A stretch of 64,000 nt of DNA from Pseudomonadota bacterium (GCA_018262095.1 JAGTRW010000003.1:62001-126000); one strand, 5' to 3'; counted from the first letter of the stretch, positions 1 through 11,410 are shown. Numbers and translations are program-made. Notes: generated by a model from the letters alone, not told the origin.

Positions 1-421
1 AGACCGGCTCTCTGCGCGCTTCGCCACTCTCGGTCAGCGGCCAAGCGACGTAGTGCCAGTCGCGGCGCCGTTCCATGTCGGGGAAGCCGGCGAGCGTCGG
101 GGTTGGCGCATCGAGCCCGGCGCTGTAGAAACGATTGTCTTTGCGGATCTCGTCGGGCCAGGTCGATGACTCGATGAAGCTCGCGCGGCCGCCATCGGAA
201 GCCGGGTGATGCTCGCCTGCGCGCTTCTGCCAACGCTCGTAGTCGGGATGTTGGCGCAGCAGCCGGGAGACCTCGGAACGCGCCTGCTGATCGAGCTGGT
301 CCCAGGCGATACAGGCGACCAGACGATGGCCGGCGGCGTTCCAGGCCATGGCCTGAAGCGGAAAAAACAGCGTCAGCAGCACAAGCTGCCCGGCGCGGCG
401 TTTGACGAAAGATTTGTTCAT
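1..421 (-). CDS. S1/P1-type nuclease, secreted (N-terminal part only)
   Basis: The gene starts at ATG 421 on the minus strand and runs off the left edge, so only about 140 residues are visible. A typical signal peptide ends in QAMA, which would leave Trp27 as the mature N-terminus. In the S1/P1 zinc nuclease family the free N-terminal Trp and a His five residues later are zinc ligands; here the order is W27 and H32 (WNAAGH). The family's later STWPDEI and DWHYV segments (D90, H123) are also present. The C-terminal ligands lie outside the window. Expected role is periplasmic or extracellular cleavage of single-stranded nucleic acid or 3'-nucleotides. It is divergent from rsmB. Confidence 0.75.
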   Translation of the reverse strand, partial: MNKSFVKRRAGQLVLLTLFFPLQAMAWNAAGHRLVACIAWDQLDQQARSEVSRLLRQHPDYERWQKRAGEHHPASDGGRASFIESSTWPDEIRKDNRFYSAGLDAPTPTLAGFPDMERRRDWHYVAWPLTESGEARREPV

Positions 422-599
422 CCGCACATTATGGTCGTTGCCAGCCGATCTTGTCAGCACCATGCTAAACTCGGACGACCTAGGGTTATCGCGAGTCGCC
501 GTCTTGTCTTCACCTCATTCATCCGCTTTGCCATCCGGCACCCCGTCGCGCGTCGTCCGGGTCCGCAAAACCGTCTCGTCCAAGGCTTCGGAAGAAGGT

Positions 600-1880
600 G
601 TGCGTGGCCCGTCGAATAGTACGCTGGCTGCCGATTCGCTCGGCCGCTCTCTGCTGCTCGCCGCTCACGTGCTGGCCAAGGTGCAGGCCGGCAAGAGCCT
701 TTCCGAGGCCCTGCTGCTGCTCTCCGGCGAGCCGCCCGCGGCGCGCGCCGCAGCGCAGGATGTCGCCTACGGTGTATTGCGCCGCTACGGCGTCGGCGAG
801 TTCATTCTCGGCCGCCTGATGAGCAAACCGCTGACCCATCCAGAGACGCAGGCGCTGCTACTCGGCGCGCTCTATCGTCTGGAGACGCGGCCCGATTCGA
901 GTCCGATGGTCGTCGATCAAGCGGTCGCCGCCGCCGGCGAACTGGCGGGCGGCGTCTTCAAGGGGTTGGTCAATGGCGTGCTGCGCAATTATCTGCGCCA
1001 GCGCGACGCGCTCACCGCTGCGCTGGCGACCGACGACGTCGCCCACTATCAGTATCCGCGCTGGTGGCTGGCGCGCTTGCGGCGCGCCTACGGCGAGCGC
1101 TGGCCGGACATCGTCGCCGCCGGCAACAGTGCGCCGCCGATGACGCTGCGCGTCAATGCGCGGCGCGCCACGCGCGACGATTATCTGGCCCGGCTCAAAA
1201 CGGCAGGCCTTGGCGCCGCTCCGGTCGGGCTGGACGGCCTGATCCTGGAGCATCCGGTAGCGGTCGGCGCCTTGCCCGGATTTTTCGCTGGCGATGTTTC
1301 GGTTCAGGATGGCGGCGCGCAACGCGCCGCGCAGTTGCTGGCGCCAGCGTCGGGCTCGCGTGTGCTCGACGCCTGCGCCGCGCCGGGGGGCAAGACCGCG
1401 CATCTGCTCGAGGCGGCCGATCTCGATCTGCTGGCGCTCGATATCGACGCTGGCCGCACCCGACGCATCGACGAGAATCTGCAGCGGCTTGGCCTGAGCG
1501 CCACGGTCAAGGTCGCCGATTGCGTCGAAGTCGAGCGCTGGTGGGACGGCCGGCCGTTCGATGCGATCCTCGCCGATGTACCCTGCTCGGCGTCGGGGGT
1601 GGTGCGCCGCCATCCGGATATCAAGCATCTGCGCCGGGAAAGCGATATCCGGAACTTTGTGCATACGCAGGCGGCGATTCTCGATGCGCTCTGGCCTTTG
1701 CTCAAGCCCGGCGGTAAGCTGCTGTACGCGACCTGCTCGGTTTTTCCTGAAGAAAACTCGGCGCAGATCGACGCCTTTCTCGTTCGTCAGACCGGGGCCG
1801 AACGCGTGCTTGAAGAGCAACTGGTGCCCCAGCAAGAAAACGACGGTTTTTATTATGCGCTGCTGCGAAAAGCTTTGTAG
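600..1880 (+). CDS. rsmB: 16S rRNA (cytosine(967)-C5)-methyltransferase RsmB
   Basis: The protein has an N-terminal NusB-like RNA-binding half and a C-terminal SAM methyltransferase half. Visible motifs are the SAM loop DACAAPGGKT, motif IV PCSASGV with the release Cys, the RRHPDIK segment, and ATCSVFPEEN with the nucleophile Cys of the family. The same frame is open from TTG 402 and has an ATG at 462, but the GTG at 600 gives 426 residues, close to the usual RsmB length of about 430, and is preceded by a GGAAG-type ribosome site. Expected function is m5C967 formation in 16S rRNA. The 3' end overlaps the next gene by 26 bases, so the two are probably co-translated. Confidence 0.93.
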   Translation: MRGPSNSTLAADSLGRSLLLAAHVLAKVQAGKSLSEALLLLSGEPPAARAAAQDVAYGVLRRYGVGEFILGRLMSKPLTHPETQALLLGALYRLETRPDSSPMVVDQAVAAAGELAGGVFKGLVNGVLRNYLRQRDALTAALATDDVAHYQYPRWWLARLRRAYGERWPDIVAAGNSAPPMTLRVNARRATRDDYLARLKTAGLGAAPVGLDGLILEHPVAVGALPGFFAGDVSVQDGGAQRAAQLLAPASGSRVLDACAAPGGKTAHLLEAADLDLLALDIDAGRTRRIDENLQRLGLSATVKVADCVEVERWWDGRPFDAILADVPCSASGVVRRHPDIKHLRRESDIRNFVHTQAAILDALWPLLKPGGKLLYATCSVFPEENSAQIDAFLVRQTGAERVLEEQLVPQQENDGFYYALLRKAL

Positions 1881-2484
1881 ATCGCTTTTTCTTGGCTTCA
1901 TTTTCCTGCTTGCAGCGCCGATCGCACTGGCGACCGAGATCAGCCTGCGCAACCTGCAGCTGGTCGCCAACGAAGACGGCTACAGCCTGACCGTCGACGC
2001 CAACATCAATTTCAACACGCGGCTTGAGGAGGCGGTCAACAAAGGCGTCGTGCTTTATTTTGCCGCTGATTTCGAGCTCACCCGGCCGCGCTGGTACTGG
2101 CTCGACGAGCAGATCATTCACCGCAGCAAGACCTTCCAGCTTTCCTATCATGCGCTGACGCGCCAGTATCGGCTGTCAACCGGCGCGCTGCACCAGAGCT
2201 ACGCGACGCTCGACGAAGCGTTGCGCGTGCTGACGCATCTGCGCCACTGGCAGGTGCTCGAAAAGGGCGACGTCAAGGCTGGCCAGAATTATGTCGCCGG
2301 ACTGCGCCTGCACCTCGATTTGACGCAGATGCCCAAGACCTTCCAGGTCAGCGCGCTGGCCAACAAGGACTGGAACCTGTCGTCAGATTGGTTGCGCTGG
2401 GGCTTTACGCCAAGCGAGTCCAGCCCGGCGTTGCCATTGACGCCGGCCGCAGCGACGCTGCCCGCCAATGGTGAGGGTAAATGA
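1855..2484 (+). CDS. DUF4390 family exported protein
   Basis: This 209-residue protein starts with a hydrophobic signal segment (about residues 8-22, ending near ALATE), followed by a beta-rich body with the RPRWYWLDE and YRLSTGALHQSY segments that I associate with DUF4390. The chosen ATG at 1855 lies inside the end of rsmB; no other start keeps the signal peptide intact. Its stop overlaps the start of the NtrY-like kinase (ATGA), placing it in one operon with the two-component pair. The function of the family is not known; its conserved place before ntrYX in betaproteobacteria suggests an envelope role linked to that sensor, which is inference. Confidence 0.8.
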   Translation: MRCCEKLCRSLFLGFIFLLAAPIALATEISLRNLQLVANEDGYSLTVDANINFNTRLEEAVNKGVVLYFAADFELTRPRWYWLDEQIIHRSKTFQLSYHALTRQYRLSTGALHQSYATLDEALRVLTHLRHWQVLEKGDVKAGQNYVAGLRLHLDLTQMPKTFQVSALANKDWNLSSDWLRWGFTPSESSPALPLTPAAATLPANGEGK

Positions 2485-4634
2485 AGTACCTGATCATCGT
2501 CGCGGCGTCGTTTGGCGGCATCCTGCTCTTCCTGCTCGCCTCGGCCAGCGCCAACACCGCCTTGTTTGCCAGCCATTACCCGTGGCTGCTCGGACTCAAC
2601 GCGATCGTCGCGCTCGCGCTGTTCGCGCTCATCGTCTGGCAGGTGCGCGCCTTGTGGCACGAGCATCGCGCCAAGGTCTTCGGCTCGCGGCTCAAGCTGC
2701 GGCTGATGCTGATGTTCGGCCTGATGGCGGTGTTGCCCGGCGTGCTGATCTACGCGGTTTCGGTGCAGTTCGTCACCAAGAGCATCGAAACCTGGTTCGA
2801 CGTGCGCGTCGAGAAAGCGCTTGAGTCCGGGCTCAACCTCGGACGCAGCGTGCTCGATTCGCTGCTCGACGAACTTGCCGACAAGGGCCAAACGATGGCG
2901 CTCGACCTCGGCGAGCAGTCCGAAGCGCAGCGCCGTCTGGCGCTCTCGCGCCTGCGCGAAAAGACCGGCGTCCAGTTCGCCGCGTTATTTACCACCAGCG
3001 GCCAGTTGCTGGCGACCGCGACCAGCGATCTGAGTGCGTCGATGTCGGCGCCGCCGTCGCTCGACAAGTTGCGCCAGGCGCGCAGCGGACGCGGCTACCG
3101 CGAAATCGAGAGCGCCGGCGGCAAGGACCTGCTGCTGCGCGTTCTGGTTCCGGTCTCGCCGGTCGGACTGGGGATGGAAACGCGAATCCTGCAACTCACC
3201 CAGCCGGTTCCCGCCAGCCTAGCGCTCAACGCCGACCGCGTGCAGCAGGTTTATCGCGACTATCAGGAGCTTTCTCTCGGGCGCGAAGGCTTGACGCGGA
3301 TCTACGCCATGACGCTGACGCTGACCGTGCTGCTGGCGCTGTTCGCGGCGATCGCCATCGCCTTCATCCTGGCGCGCCGTCTCTCGGCGCCCTTGTCGAT
3401 TCTCGCCGAGGGAACGCAGGCGGTCGCCGCCGGCGACTTCACGCCGCGCCAGGCGATCTACAGCCGCGACGAACTCGGCGTGCTGACCCAGTCGTTCAAT
3501 CAGATGACGCGCCAACTCAACGATGCGCGGCGCGACACCGAGCGCCATCGCGCCGAAGTCGAATCGGCGCGCGCCTACCTCGAGTCGATCCTGGCCAATC
3601 TGTCGGCCGGGGTGCTCGTCTTCGACCGGCGCTTCATCCTGCGCACGGCCAATCAGGGCGCGCAAACGATCCTCGGCGACGATCTCACCGGCCTGCTCGC
3701 CGAGGCCGTCGAAGCCTGGCCGCGCCAACAGGTCTTGGGGCGCGCGATTCGCGACGCTTTCGCCGAGTATGGCAGCCGCGAATGGCAAACGCAGATCGAA
3801 CTCGAGCGCAGCGGCGGCTTGCCGCAGATCCTGTTGCTGCGTGGAACGCAGTTGCCGGAAGGCAGCAGCGGCGGCTACGTCGCCGTTTTCGACGACGTTA
3901 CCCGGCTGGTCGCAGCGCAGCGCAGCGCGGCCTGGGGCGAGGTGGCGCGGCGCCTGGCGCACGAGATCAAGAACCCGCTGACGCCGATCCAGCTCTCGGC
4001 CGAACGACTGCAGCTCAAGCTCGCCGACAAGCTTGCCGGCAGCGACGCCGAAATGCTCAAGCGTTCGACGCAGACGATCATCAACCAGGTGCAGGCGATG
4101 AAAAACATGGTCAACGAGTTCTCCGACTATGCGCGAATGCCGGCGCCCGAGCTTGCCAATATCGATCTCAACGCGCTGATCGGCGAGGTGCTCGGGCTCT
4201 ACGAGACGTCACACGCCCACATCACGCTTGAGCTCGATCCGCAACTGCCCGCCGTTCATGGCGATGCGAGCCAGCTGCGGCAGATCATCCACAACCTGCT
4301 GCGCAACGCCGAAGACGCGCAGGACGGCGACGACGAAGCGCAGATCGGCGTGTTTACCAGGCACGCCGACGCGCTGGCCGAACTCACCGTCACCGATTGC
4401 GGGCCGGGTTTCCCGCCCGAGATCATGGCGCGCGTCTTCGAGCCCTACGTCACGACCAAGGCGCGCGGCACCGGCCTGGGGCTCGCGATCGTCAAGAAGA
4501 TCGTCGACGAACACCAGGGAACGATCAGAATAAACAACCGCCAGCCGCTCGGCGCCGAGGTCAGTATCCGGCTGCCGTTGGCCGTGTTGCCGACACCCGA
4601 TCAAAGCAGTAGCGAAACAACTAACGAGAGCTGA
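2481..4634 (+). CDS. ntrY: NtrY-type membrane sensor histidine kinase
   Basis: The 717-residue protein has N-terminal transmembrane helices (about 3-25, 38-56, 72-93), a periplasmic stretch to about 270, another helix near 275-297, a HAMP linker (about 298-350), a PAS domain (about 365-480), and a HisKA/HATPase core. The phospho-acceptor is H494 in RRLAHEIKNPLTP, and the ATP-binding N, G1 (DCGPGFP) and G2 (RGTGLGL) boxes are intact. It starts at ATG 2481, overlapping the preceding stop by four bases, and is followed after two bases by its likely partner regulator. NtrY homologues respond to nitrogen or redox state; the signal here is not evident from sequence. Confidence 0.9.
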   Translation: MKYLIIVAASFGGILLFLLASASANTALFASHYPWLLGLNAIVALALFALIVWQVRALWHEHRAKVFGSRLKLRLMLMFGLMAVLPGVLIYAVSVQFVTKSIETWFDVRVEKALESGLNLGRSVLDSLLDELADKGQTMALDLGEQSEAQRRLALSRLREKTGVQFAALFTTSGQLLATATSDLSASMSAPPSLDKLRQARSGRGYREIESAGGKDLLLRVLVPVSPVGLGMETRILQLTQPVPASLALNADRVQQVYRDYQELSLGREGLTRIYAMTLTLTVLLALFAAIAIAFILARRLSAPLSILAEGTQAVAAGDFTPRQAIYSRDELGVLTQSFNQMTRQLNDARRDTERHRAEVESARAYLESILANLSAGVLVFDRRFILRTANQGAQTILGDDLTGLLAEAVEAWPRQQVLGRAIRDAFAEYGSREWQTQIELERSGGLPQILLLRGTQLPEGSSGGYVAVFDDVTRLVAAQRSAAWGEVARRLAHEIKNPLTPIQLSAERLQLKLADKLAGSDAEMLKRSTQTIINQVQAMKNMVNEFSDYARMPAPELANIDLNALIGEVLGLYETSHAHITLELDPQLPAVHGDASQLRQIIHNLLRNAEDAQDGDDEAQIGVFTRHADALAELTVTDCGPGFPPEIMARVFEPYVTTKARGTGLGLAIVKKIVDEHQGTIRINNRQPLGAEVSIRLPLAVLPTPDQSSSETTNES

Positions 4635-4636
4635 TC

Positions 4637-5896
4637 ATGGCGCAAATATTGGTCGTCGATGACGAAATGGGAATCCGCGAGTTGCTCTCCGAGATTCTCG
4701 CTGACGAAGGGCATACCGTGTGGCTGGCCGAGAACGCCGCCAGCGCGCGCAAAAGCCGCAGCGAGCGGCGGCCCGACCTGGTGCTGCTCGACATCTGGAT
4801 GCCCGATACCGACGGCATCTCCTTGCTCAAGGAGTGGTCGGCGGCCGGCCTGCTGACGATGCCGGTGGTGATGATGTCGGGCCATGGAACAATCGACTCG
4901 GCGGTCGAAGCGACTCGCGTCGGCGCGATCGACTTCCTGGAAAAGCCGATCGCGCTGCAAAAGCTGCTGGCGACCGTCAAGAAAGCGCTCAAGCACGAGG
5001 TTTCGCCGCAAAAGCCGCCGCTCACGCTCGATGCCTTCGCGCGTTCGCCGTTGCTCAAGGACCTCAAGAAACGCCTCGAACAGGCTGCCGCCAAGAATCC
5101 GGTGCTGCTGCTCAAGAGCGCCTCGGGCAACATCGCCGAAATCTGCGCGCGCACGCTGCAAACGCCCAAGATGCCGTGGCTCGACCTGTCCGCGTCGAGC
5201 GCGCCGCTGACCCAGGAAATGCTCGAAAACGCCGCCGGCGGGATACTGTTCGTCGCCGACCTGATGCTTTTGGGCAAGCTGCAGCAGAAAAACCTGGCTT
5301 ATGCGCTCGAACGGCTCGAAAAGTTCAACCTGCAGCTGGTTGCCGCCTCGACCCGGCCGCTGCCGACGCTCACTGAAGCCGGTTGGGATCCGGCCGTGGT
5401 GATCCGTCTGGGCGAGGTGTGGGTGACGCTGCCGCAGCTTTCCGGGCATGGCGACGAGGTGCCGGAGATCGCCTCGCTGGTGCTTTCGCACCTGGTCGAG
5501 CGCAATGAAGTGCAGCCGCGACAATTCTCGAGCGGCGCGCTCAACGCCTTGCGCCTGCACCCGTGGCAGGGAGAGTGGGCGGAGTTGCTGGCGACCGTCA
5601 AGAATCTCGCGCTGTCGGCGCTCGAAGACGAAATCTCGGTCGATGACGTCGACAGCATTCTGCTGCGCGACGCTGCCGAAGCGCCCAAAACGCCGCCGGC
5701 CTTGCCCTTGTTCAACCAGCCCCTGCGCGACGCGCGCGAGGCCTTCGAGCGGCTTTACTTCGAACATCACCTGCGCGGTGAGCGCGGCAACATGACTCGC
5801 GTCGCCGACAAGACCGGGCTCGAGCGCACCCACCTTTATCGCAAGCTCAAGCAGCTCGGACTCAACCTCGGACGGCGCGGCGACGACCCGGAGTAA
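4637..5896 (+). CDS. ntrX: NtrX-like response regulator with eroded sigma-54 ATPase domain
   Basis: The receiver domain is intact (D8/D9, phospho-acceptor D52 in [12 protein letters not shown]81, K103). The C-terminus has a Fis-type helix-turn-helix ([21 protein letters not shown]). The central 230 residues align in layout with a sigma-54 AAA+ domain, but the Walker A position reads [11 protein letters not shown] rather than GxxGxGK, and no GAFTGA loop or DE Walker B is visible. It should therefore bind DNA under phosphorylation control but not remodel sigma-54 holoenzyme. It forms a pair with the kinase two bases upstream. The symbol reflects position and domain order; the biochemistry probably differs from classical NtrX. 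Confidence 0.85.
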   Translation: MAQILVVDDEMGIRELLSEILADEGHTVWLAENAASARKSRSERRPDLVLLDIWMPDTDGISLLKEWSAAGLLTMPVVMMSGHGTIDSAVEATRVGAIDFLEKPIALQKLLATVKKALKHEVSPQKPPLTLDAFARSPLLKDLKKRLEQAAAKNPVLLLKSASGNIAEICARTLQTPKMPWLDLSASSAPLTQEMLENAAGGILFVADLMLLGKLQQKNLAYALERLEKFNLQLVAASTRPLPTLTEAGWDPAVVIRLGEVWVTLPQLSGHGDEVPEIASLVLSHLVERNEVQPRQFSSGALNALRLHPWQGEWAELLATVKNLALSALEDEISVDDVDSILLRDAAEAPKTPPALPLFNQPLRDAREAFERLYFEHHLRGERGNMTRVADKTGLERTHLYRKLKQLGLNLGRRGDDPE

Positions 5897-5958
5897 TCTG
5901 GCGCAAGCGCGCCGTTCCGGCGGATAATGCCTCTTTGATCATTCCGGCGGACCCTTCT

Positions 5959-7029
5959 GTGACTCGACCCCGCAACGACAACTTCCTGCGTGCGCTGTTC
6001 AAGGAGCCGACCGACCATACGCCGCTCTGGCTGATGCGTCAGGCCGGTCGTTATCTGCCCGAATACTGCGAAACGCGAAAACGCGCCGGCAGTTTCATGC
6101 AACTGTGCAAGAACCCGGCGCTGGCCTGCGAAGTCACGCTGCAGCCGCTGTCGCGCTACAGCCTCGACGCCGCGATCCTCTTTTCGGACATCCTGACGGT
6201 TCCCGACGCGATGGGGCTGGGACTCTATTTTTCCGAAGGCGAGGGGCCGAAGTTCGAGCGTCCGCTACGCGAGGAGTGGGCGATCCGCGATCTCGCCGCG
6301 CCCGATCCTTACGACCATCTGCGCTACGTGATGGACGGCGTTTCCGAAATTCGCCGCGCGTTGGACAATTCGGTGCCGCTGATCGGTTTCTCGGGCAGCC
6401 CGTACACGCTCGCCTGCTACATGGTCGAGGGCGGCTCGAGCAGCGATTACCGGCGCGTCAAGACGATGCTCTACGATCGGCCGGATCTGCTGCATCGAAT
6501 CCTGTCGGTGACCGCCGACGCGGTGACTGCCTACCTCAATGCCCAGATCGAGTCTGGCGCGCAGGCGGTGATGATTTTCGACTCCTGGGGTGGCGGCCTC
6601 TCGGCAGCGGCGTACCAGGAGTTTTCGCTGCACTACATGCAGCGCATCGTCGCCGGATTGATCAAGGAAAAAGACGGCGAGCGCGTCCCGGCTATCGTCT
6701 TCACCAAGGGCGGCGGACTGTGGCTCGAGTCGATTGCCGCGATCGGCTGCGACGCGATCGGCGTGGATTGGACCGTCGATATCGGCGAGGCGCGCCGACG
6801 CGTCGGCGACCAGGTGGCGCTGCAGGGCAACCTCGACCCCTGCGTGCTGTTCGCCGCGCCCGACAAGATCGCCGCCGAAGCGAAAAAAGTCCTCGACAGC
6901 TTCGGCCCGGGCGACACCGGCCACGTCTTCAATCTCGGGCACGGCATTTCGCAATTCACGCCGCCCGACCACGTGACCGCGCTGGTCGACGCCGTTCATG
7001 AATACAGCAGGATTTTACGTAAAAAGTAA
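5959..7029 (+). CDS. hemE: uroporphyrinogen decarboxylase
   Basis: HemE converts uroporphyrinogen III to coproporphyrinogen III in haem synthesis, in the cytosol. The N-terminal signature [15 protein letters not shown], the [13 protein letters not shown] segment, the FDSWGG segment and the C-terminal FNLGHGI are all present. The GTG at 5959 gives a start ([12 protein letters not shown]) that lines up with known HemE N-termini and 356 residues, the usual length; a TTG at 5935 would add eight residues. It is followed by an AT-rich, gene-free gap and then priA. Confidence 0.96.
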   Translation: MTRPRNDNFLRALFKEPTDHTPLWLMRQAGRYLPEYCETRKRAGSFMQLCKNPALACEVTLQPLSRYSLDAAILFSDILTVPDAMGLGLYFSEGEGPKFERPLREEWAIRDLAAPDPYDHLRYVMDGVSEIRRALDNSVPLIGFSGSPYTLACYMVEGGSSSDYRRVKTMLYDRPDLLHRILSVTADAVTAYLNAQIESGAQAVMIFDSWGGGLSAAAYQEFSLHYMQRIVAGLIKEKDGERVPAIVFTKGGGLWLESIAAIGCDAIGVDWTVDIGEARRRVGDQVALQGNLDPCVLFAAPDKIAAEAKKVLDSFGPGDTGHVFNLGHGISQFTPPDHVTALVDAVHEYSRILRKK

Positions 7030-7056
7030 AGTCGAATTTTCTAAATTCGAATTGAC

Positions 7057-7065
7057 TTATACACA
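7057..7065 (+). promoter_or_regulatory. DnaA box (consensus)
   Basis: The 9-mer TTATACACA fits the TTATNCACA DnaA-box consensus. It lies 28 bases after the hemE stop codon, next to an AT-rich run, about 170 bases from the downstream box cluster. Confidence 0.5.
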
Positions 7066-7232
7066 GAAACTCGGTTTGCACCACGCTCTCGTCACAGATC
7101 GCCAGAAAGTCAAGCGCGTGTTTGTAATCCATTGATTATTAATGGTTGTGATTGACCTGTTCCTCGACGAAAGTAATAAGACCGCTGGCGCCATGGCGAC
7201 TTTTTCCGTTTCGGCGCAATTGATCCACAGAC

Positions 7233-7241
7233 TTATCCACA
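7233..7241 (+). promoter_or_regulatory. DnaA box (consensus)
   Basis: The 9-mer TTATCCACA matches the strong DnaA box exactly. It sits three bases after a one-mismatch box (7221-7229) and four bases before another (7246-7254), so three candidate sites occur within 34 bases in the same orientation. Confidence 0.6.
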
Positions 7242-7419
7242 GAAATTATCGACAGGTCTGAATGCATCGATAAGTTAATGACTTACGTTGTTTCTTACAG
7301 AAGCGGCACGAACTTTGATGGCTAACTGATCGCCGGCCAGCGCTTTACGCGCCGCGTCCTTATTCCGTGCAGCGCGTTTCAATCAGAACTAAGAACTCAG
7401 GACTCATAGACAGGCCAGC

Positions 7420-9429
<2,010 letters not shown>

Positions 9430-9465
9430 GTCACGACAAGACGATCCAAGACGCCACCTCGTCAC

Positions 9466-9645
9466 TTGCCAATCGAGACCGTCGAACAGGCGCTCGGTGA
9501 TCTGTGTCACCTTCGCATCGAGCGCGAGTATCATCTCTGGTCGGCCAGTCCGATCACCGTCGATACGGCGCGAAAGTCGGTCGATTGGTGCGTGGACGAA
9601 CTGCTGCTTGGCGTTGCCGGCTCGGCACTTGACTCAGGAGGTTGA
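9466..9645 (+). CDS. possible small protein of 59 residues
   Basis: A short frame opens at TTG 9466 and ends at TGA 9645, two bases before the next gene's ATG. The predicted peptide (PIETVEQALGDLCHLRIER...) is soluble and amphipathic, and the AGGAGG ribosome site of the next gene lies within its last codons, which would allow translational coupling. I do not recognise it. It has no ATG start and no clear ribosome site of its own, so it may be a gene remnant or chance. Confidence 0.3.
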   Translation: MPIETVEQALGDLCHLRIEREYHLWSASPITVDTARKSVDWCVDELLLGVAGSALDSGG

Positions 9646-9647
9646 GC

Positions 9648-10295
9648 ATGAATTTTGGCGTTCTCGTTTTCAATCAGGTCGAGGAACTCGACTTCGTCGG
9701 GCCGTGGGAGATGCTCACCCTATGGCGGCAGCACGCTGGCGGCCCCGACAACTGCATCGTCGTCGCCGAATCGCTGGACCCGGTGATTTGCGCCAAGGGC
9801 TTGTCGATCAACCCCCATGCGTCGTTCGCGAGCTGTCCGCCGCTCGACTACCTGCTCGTCCCGGGCGGCCAGGGGACGCGGCGGGAAGTCGACAACCCGG
9901 CGCTGGTCGGCTTCGTCGCCAGTCAGGCGAAGCACTGCCAGGCGGTGCTGTCGGTGTGCACCGGGTCGTTCGTCTTGCATGCCGCCGGACTGCTGGCGGG
10001 CCGCAAAGCGACGACGCACTGGGGGTCTTTGGAGCGCCTGCGCGCGCTCGGCGACGTCACCGTCGTCGAGCAGCGTTACGTCCAGGACGGCAATGTCTGG
10101 TCGTCGGCCGGGGTCTCGGCCGGCACCGATCTGCTGCTCGCTTTCATCGCCAGCGTTGCCGGCGAAGCGGCTGCCGGCAAGGTACAGTTCGCCGCCGAGT
10201 ACTACCCTGCGGCGGTAAACTACGGCGGCTTTGAAGACCACGCGCAAGCGCCGGCGTATATCCGGCGCAGCGCCAAGGCGAGCACTGCCGAGTGA
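9648..10295 (+). CDS. DJ-1/PfpI (ThiJ) family protein, isonitrile-hydratase-like
   Basis: The protein of 215 residues has the class I glutaminase-like fold of the DJ-1/PfpI family. The nucleophile Cys sits in SVCTGSFVLHAAG, followed by the usual GRKATTHW segment whose His and downstream residues shape the active site; this SVCTG...THW layout is shared with isocyanide hydratases and the N-terminal half of GlxA-type regulators. No C-terminal AraC domain is present. The start is ATG 9648, six bases after a perfect AGGAGG. Its stop overlaps a GTG in the following GNAT frame. Exact substrate cannot be told. Confidence 0.85.
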   Translation: MNFGVLVFNQVEELDFVGPWEMLTLWRQHAGGPDNCIVVAESLDPVICAKGLSINPHASFASCPPLDYLLVPGGQGTRREVDNPALVGFVASQAKHCQAVLSVCTGSFVLHAAGLLAGRKATTHWGSLERLRALGDVTVVEQRYVQDGNVWSSAGVSAGTDLLLAFIASVAGEAAAGKVQFAAEYYPAAVNYGGFEDHAQAPAYIRRSAKASTAE

Positions 10296-10342
10296 TTGAT
10301 CCGCCCTGCGCAGCGAATTTGGCGCGCGCGGACTGCCGCGCG

Positions 10343-10816
10343 ATGCTTCGCTTGGCCGCTGCAACGACCGCCGATGCGGCGCCCATCCTGGCGCTGCAGC
10401 GCCTCGCCTATGCGGCCGAAGCGCGTCTCTACGACGACTGGACGATACCGCCGTTGACGCAGAGCCTGGCGTCGCTGCTCGCCGAGATCGAATCGACGAC
10501 AGTCCTCAAGGCCTGCGTCGGTGAGGCGATCGTCGGCTCGGTACGGGCGCGCCTTGCCGAGCAGACCTGCTTGATCGGCCGCTTGTTCGTCGAGCCGCAG
10601 CGCCAGGGGCAGGGGATCGGCAGCGCGCTGCTCGAAGCGATCGAAGCTGAGTTTTCGCAAGCCAAAGTCTTCGAGTTGTTCACCGGTAGCCGCAGCGTCC
10701 GCAATATCGGGCTCTACCGTCGCCACGGCTATGAGATTGCGGCGACCAAGCAGCTGTCCGGTCAGGTCTGCATCGTCGTGCTGCGCAAGCCGGCTGGCGG
10801 CGCTGCCGCAAGCTGA
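10343..10816 (+). CDS. GNAT family N-acetyltransferase
   Basis: A single GNAT domain of about 157 residues. The acetyl-CoA pyrophosphate loop is visible in motif A, with RLFVEPQRQGQGIGSALL, and motif B follows as SVRNIGLYRRHGYE. The frame is open from GTG 10292, which overlaps the previous stop (GTGA), but the ATG at 10343 removes a non-conserved leader and begins the domain normally (MLRLAAATTADAAPIL). The acceptor substrate is unknown; small proteins of this type acetylate amines, amino acids or protein N-termini. Confidence 0.82.
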   Translation: MLRLAAATTADAAPILALQRLAYAAEARLYDDWTIPPLTQSLASLLAEIESTTVLKACVGEAIVGSVRARLAEQTCLIGRLFVEPQRQGQGIGSALLEAIEAEFSQAKVFELFTGSRSVRNIGLYRRHGYEIAATKQLSGQVCIVVLRKPAGGAAAS

Positions 10817-10834
10817 ATTTCAGGTCACTTCGCC

Positions 10835-11353
10835 ATGCCAGCACAACTTCGAGTCCTGCGCGCCGACATCACCACCCTGTCGGTCGACGCCATCGTCAAC
10901 GCGGCCAATTCATCGCTGCTCGGCGGCGGTGGCGTCGACGGCGCGATTCACCGCGCCGCCGGTCCCGAGCTGCTCGCCGCTTGCCGTCTGCTGGGCGGCT
11001 GCCCGACCGGCGACGCCAGGCTCACCGCGGGTTATCGCCTCAAGGCCAAGTACGTCGTGCATGCGGTGGGTCCGGTCTGGCGCGGCGGCGAGCACGGCGA
11101 GCCCGAACTGCTGGCGTCGTGCTATCGCCGCTCGATCGAGCTGGCCAGCGCCAAGGGCGCGCGCTCGCTGGCGTTTCCGAGCATCAGCACGGGAATCTAC
11201 GGCTACCCGGTCGAGCTGGCGGCCAAGGTCGCGGTGAGCGCCGTTCGCTCGGCGCTGGTCGACCATCCGCTGATCGAAGAGCTGATCTTCTGTTGTTTCA
11301 GCGCGGCCGACCTCGCGGTCTACCAAAGCGTCCTCGACGCCTCATCAGCCTGA
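10835..11353 (+). CDS. macrodomain protein, O-acetyl-ADP-ribose deacetylase type
   Basis: The 172-residue protein is one complete macrodomain of the YmdB/MacroD type. The adenine and catalytic region reads [26 protein letters not shown], and the phosphate loop [12 protein letters not shown] is intact. These enzymes hydrolyse O-acetyl-ADP-ribose and can remove mono-ADP-ribose from proteins. It follows the GNAT gene closely on the same strand. Length matches the family (about 175). Confidence 0.92.
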   Translation: MPAQLRVLRADITTLSVDAIVNAANSSLLGGGGVDGAIHRAAGPELLAACRLLGGCPTGDARLTAGYRLKAKYVVHAVGPVWRGGEHGEPELLASCYRRSIELASAKGARSLAFPSISTGIYGYPVELAAKVAVSAVRSALVDHPLIEELIFCCFSAADLAVYQSVLDASSA

Positions 11354-11410
11354 TCGACCGCTGCCGACCATTCCCATTGTGAACTCTGAACTCGACCCGA
11401 TATCGTTCTC

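Larger units (their letters stand above)
7030..7419. other. candidate chromosomal origin (AT-rich gap with DnaA-box cluster)
   Basis: This 390-base gap between hemE and priA is clearly AT-richer than its surroundings. It contains TTATACACA (7057-7065) and TTATCCACA (7233-7241), both exact matches to the DnaA-box consensus TTATNCACA, plus one-mismatch copies TGATCCACA (7221-7229) and TTATCGACA (7246-7254). All four face the same way. AT-rich runs lie at 7031-7060 and around 7126-7150, suitable as an unwinding element. In Caulobacter the origin abuts hemE, which is a precedent for the location. The origin call is inference; dnaA and dnaN are not in the window. Confidence 0.5.
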
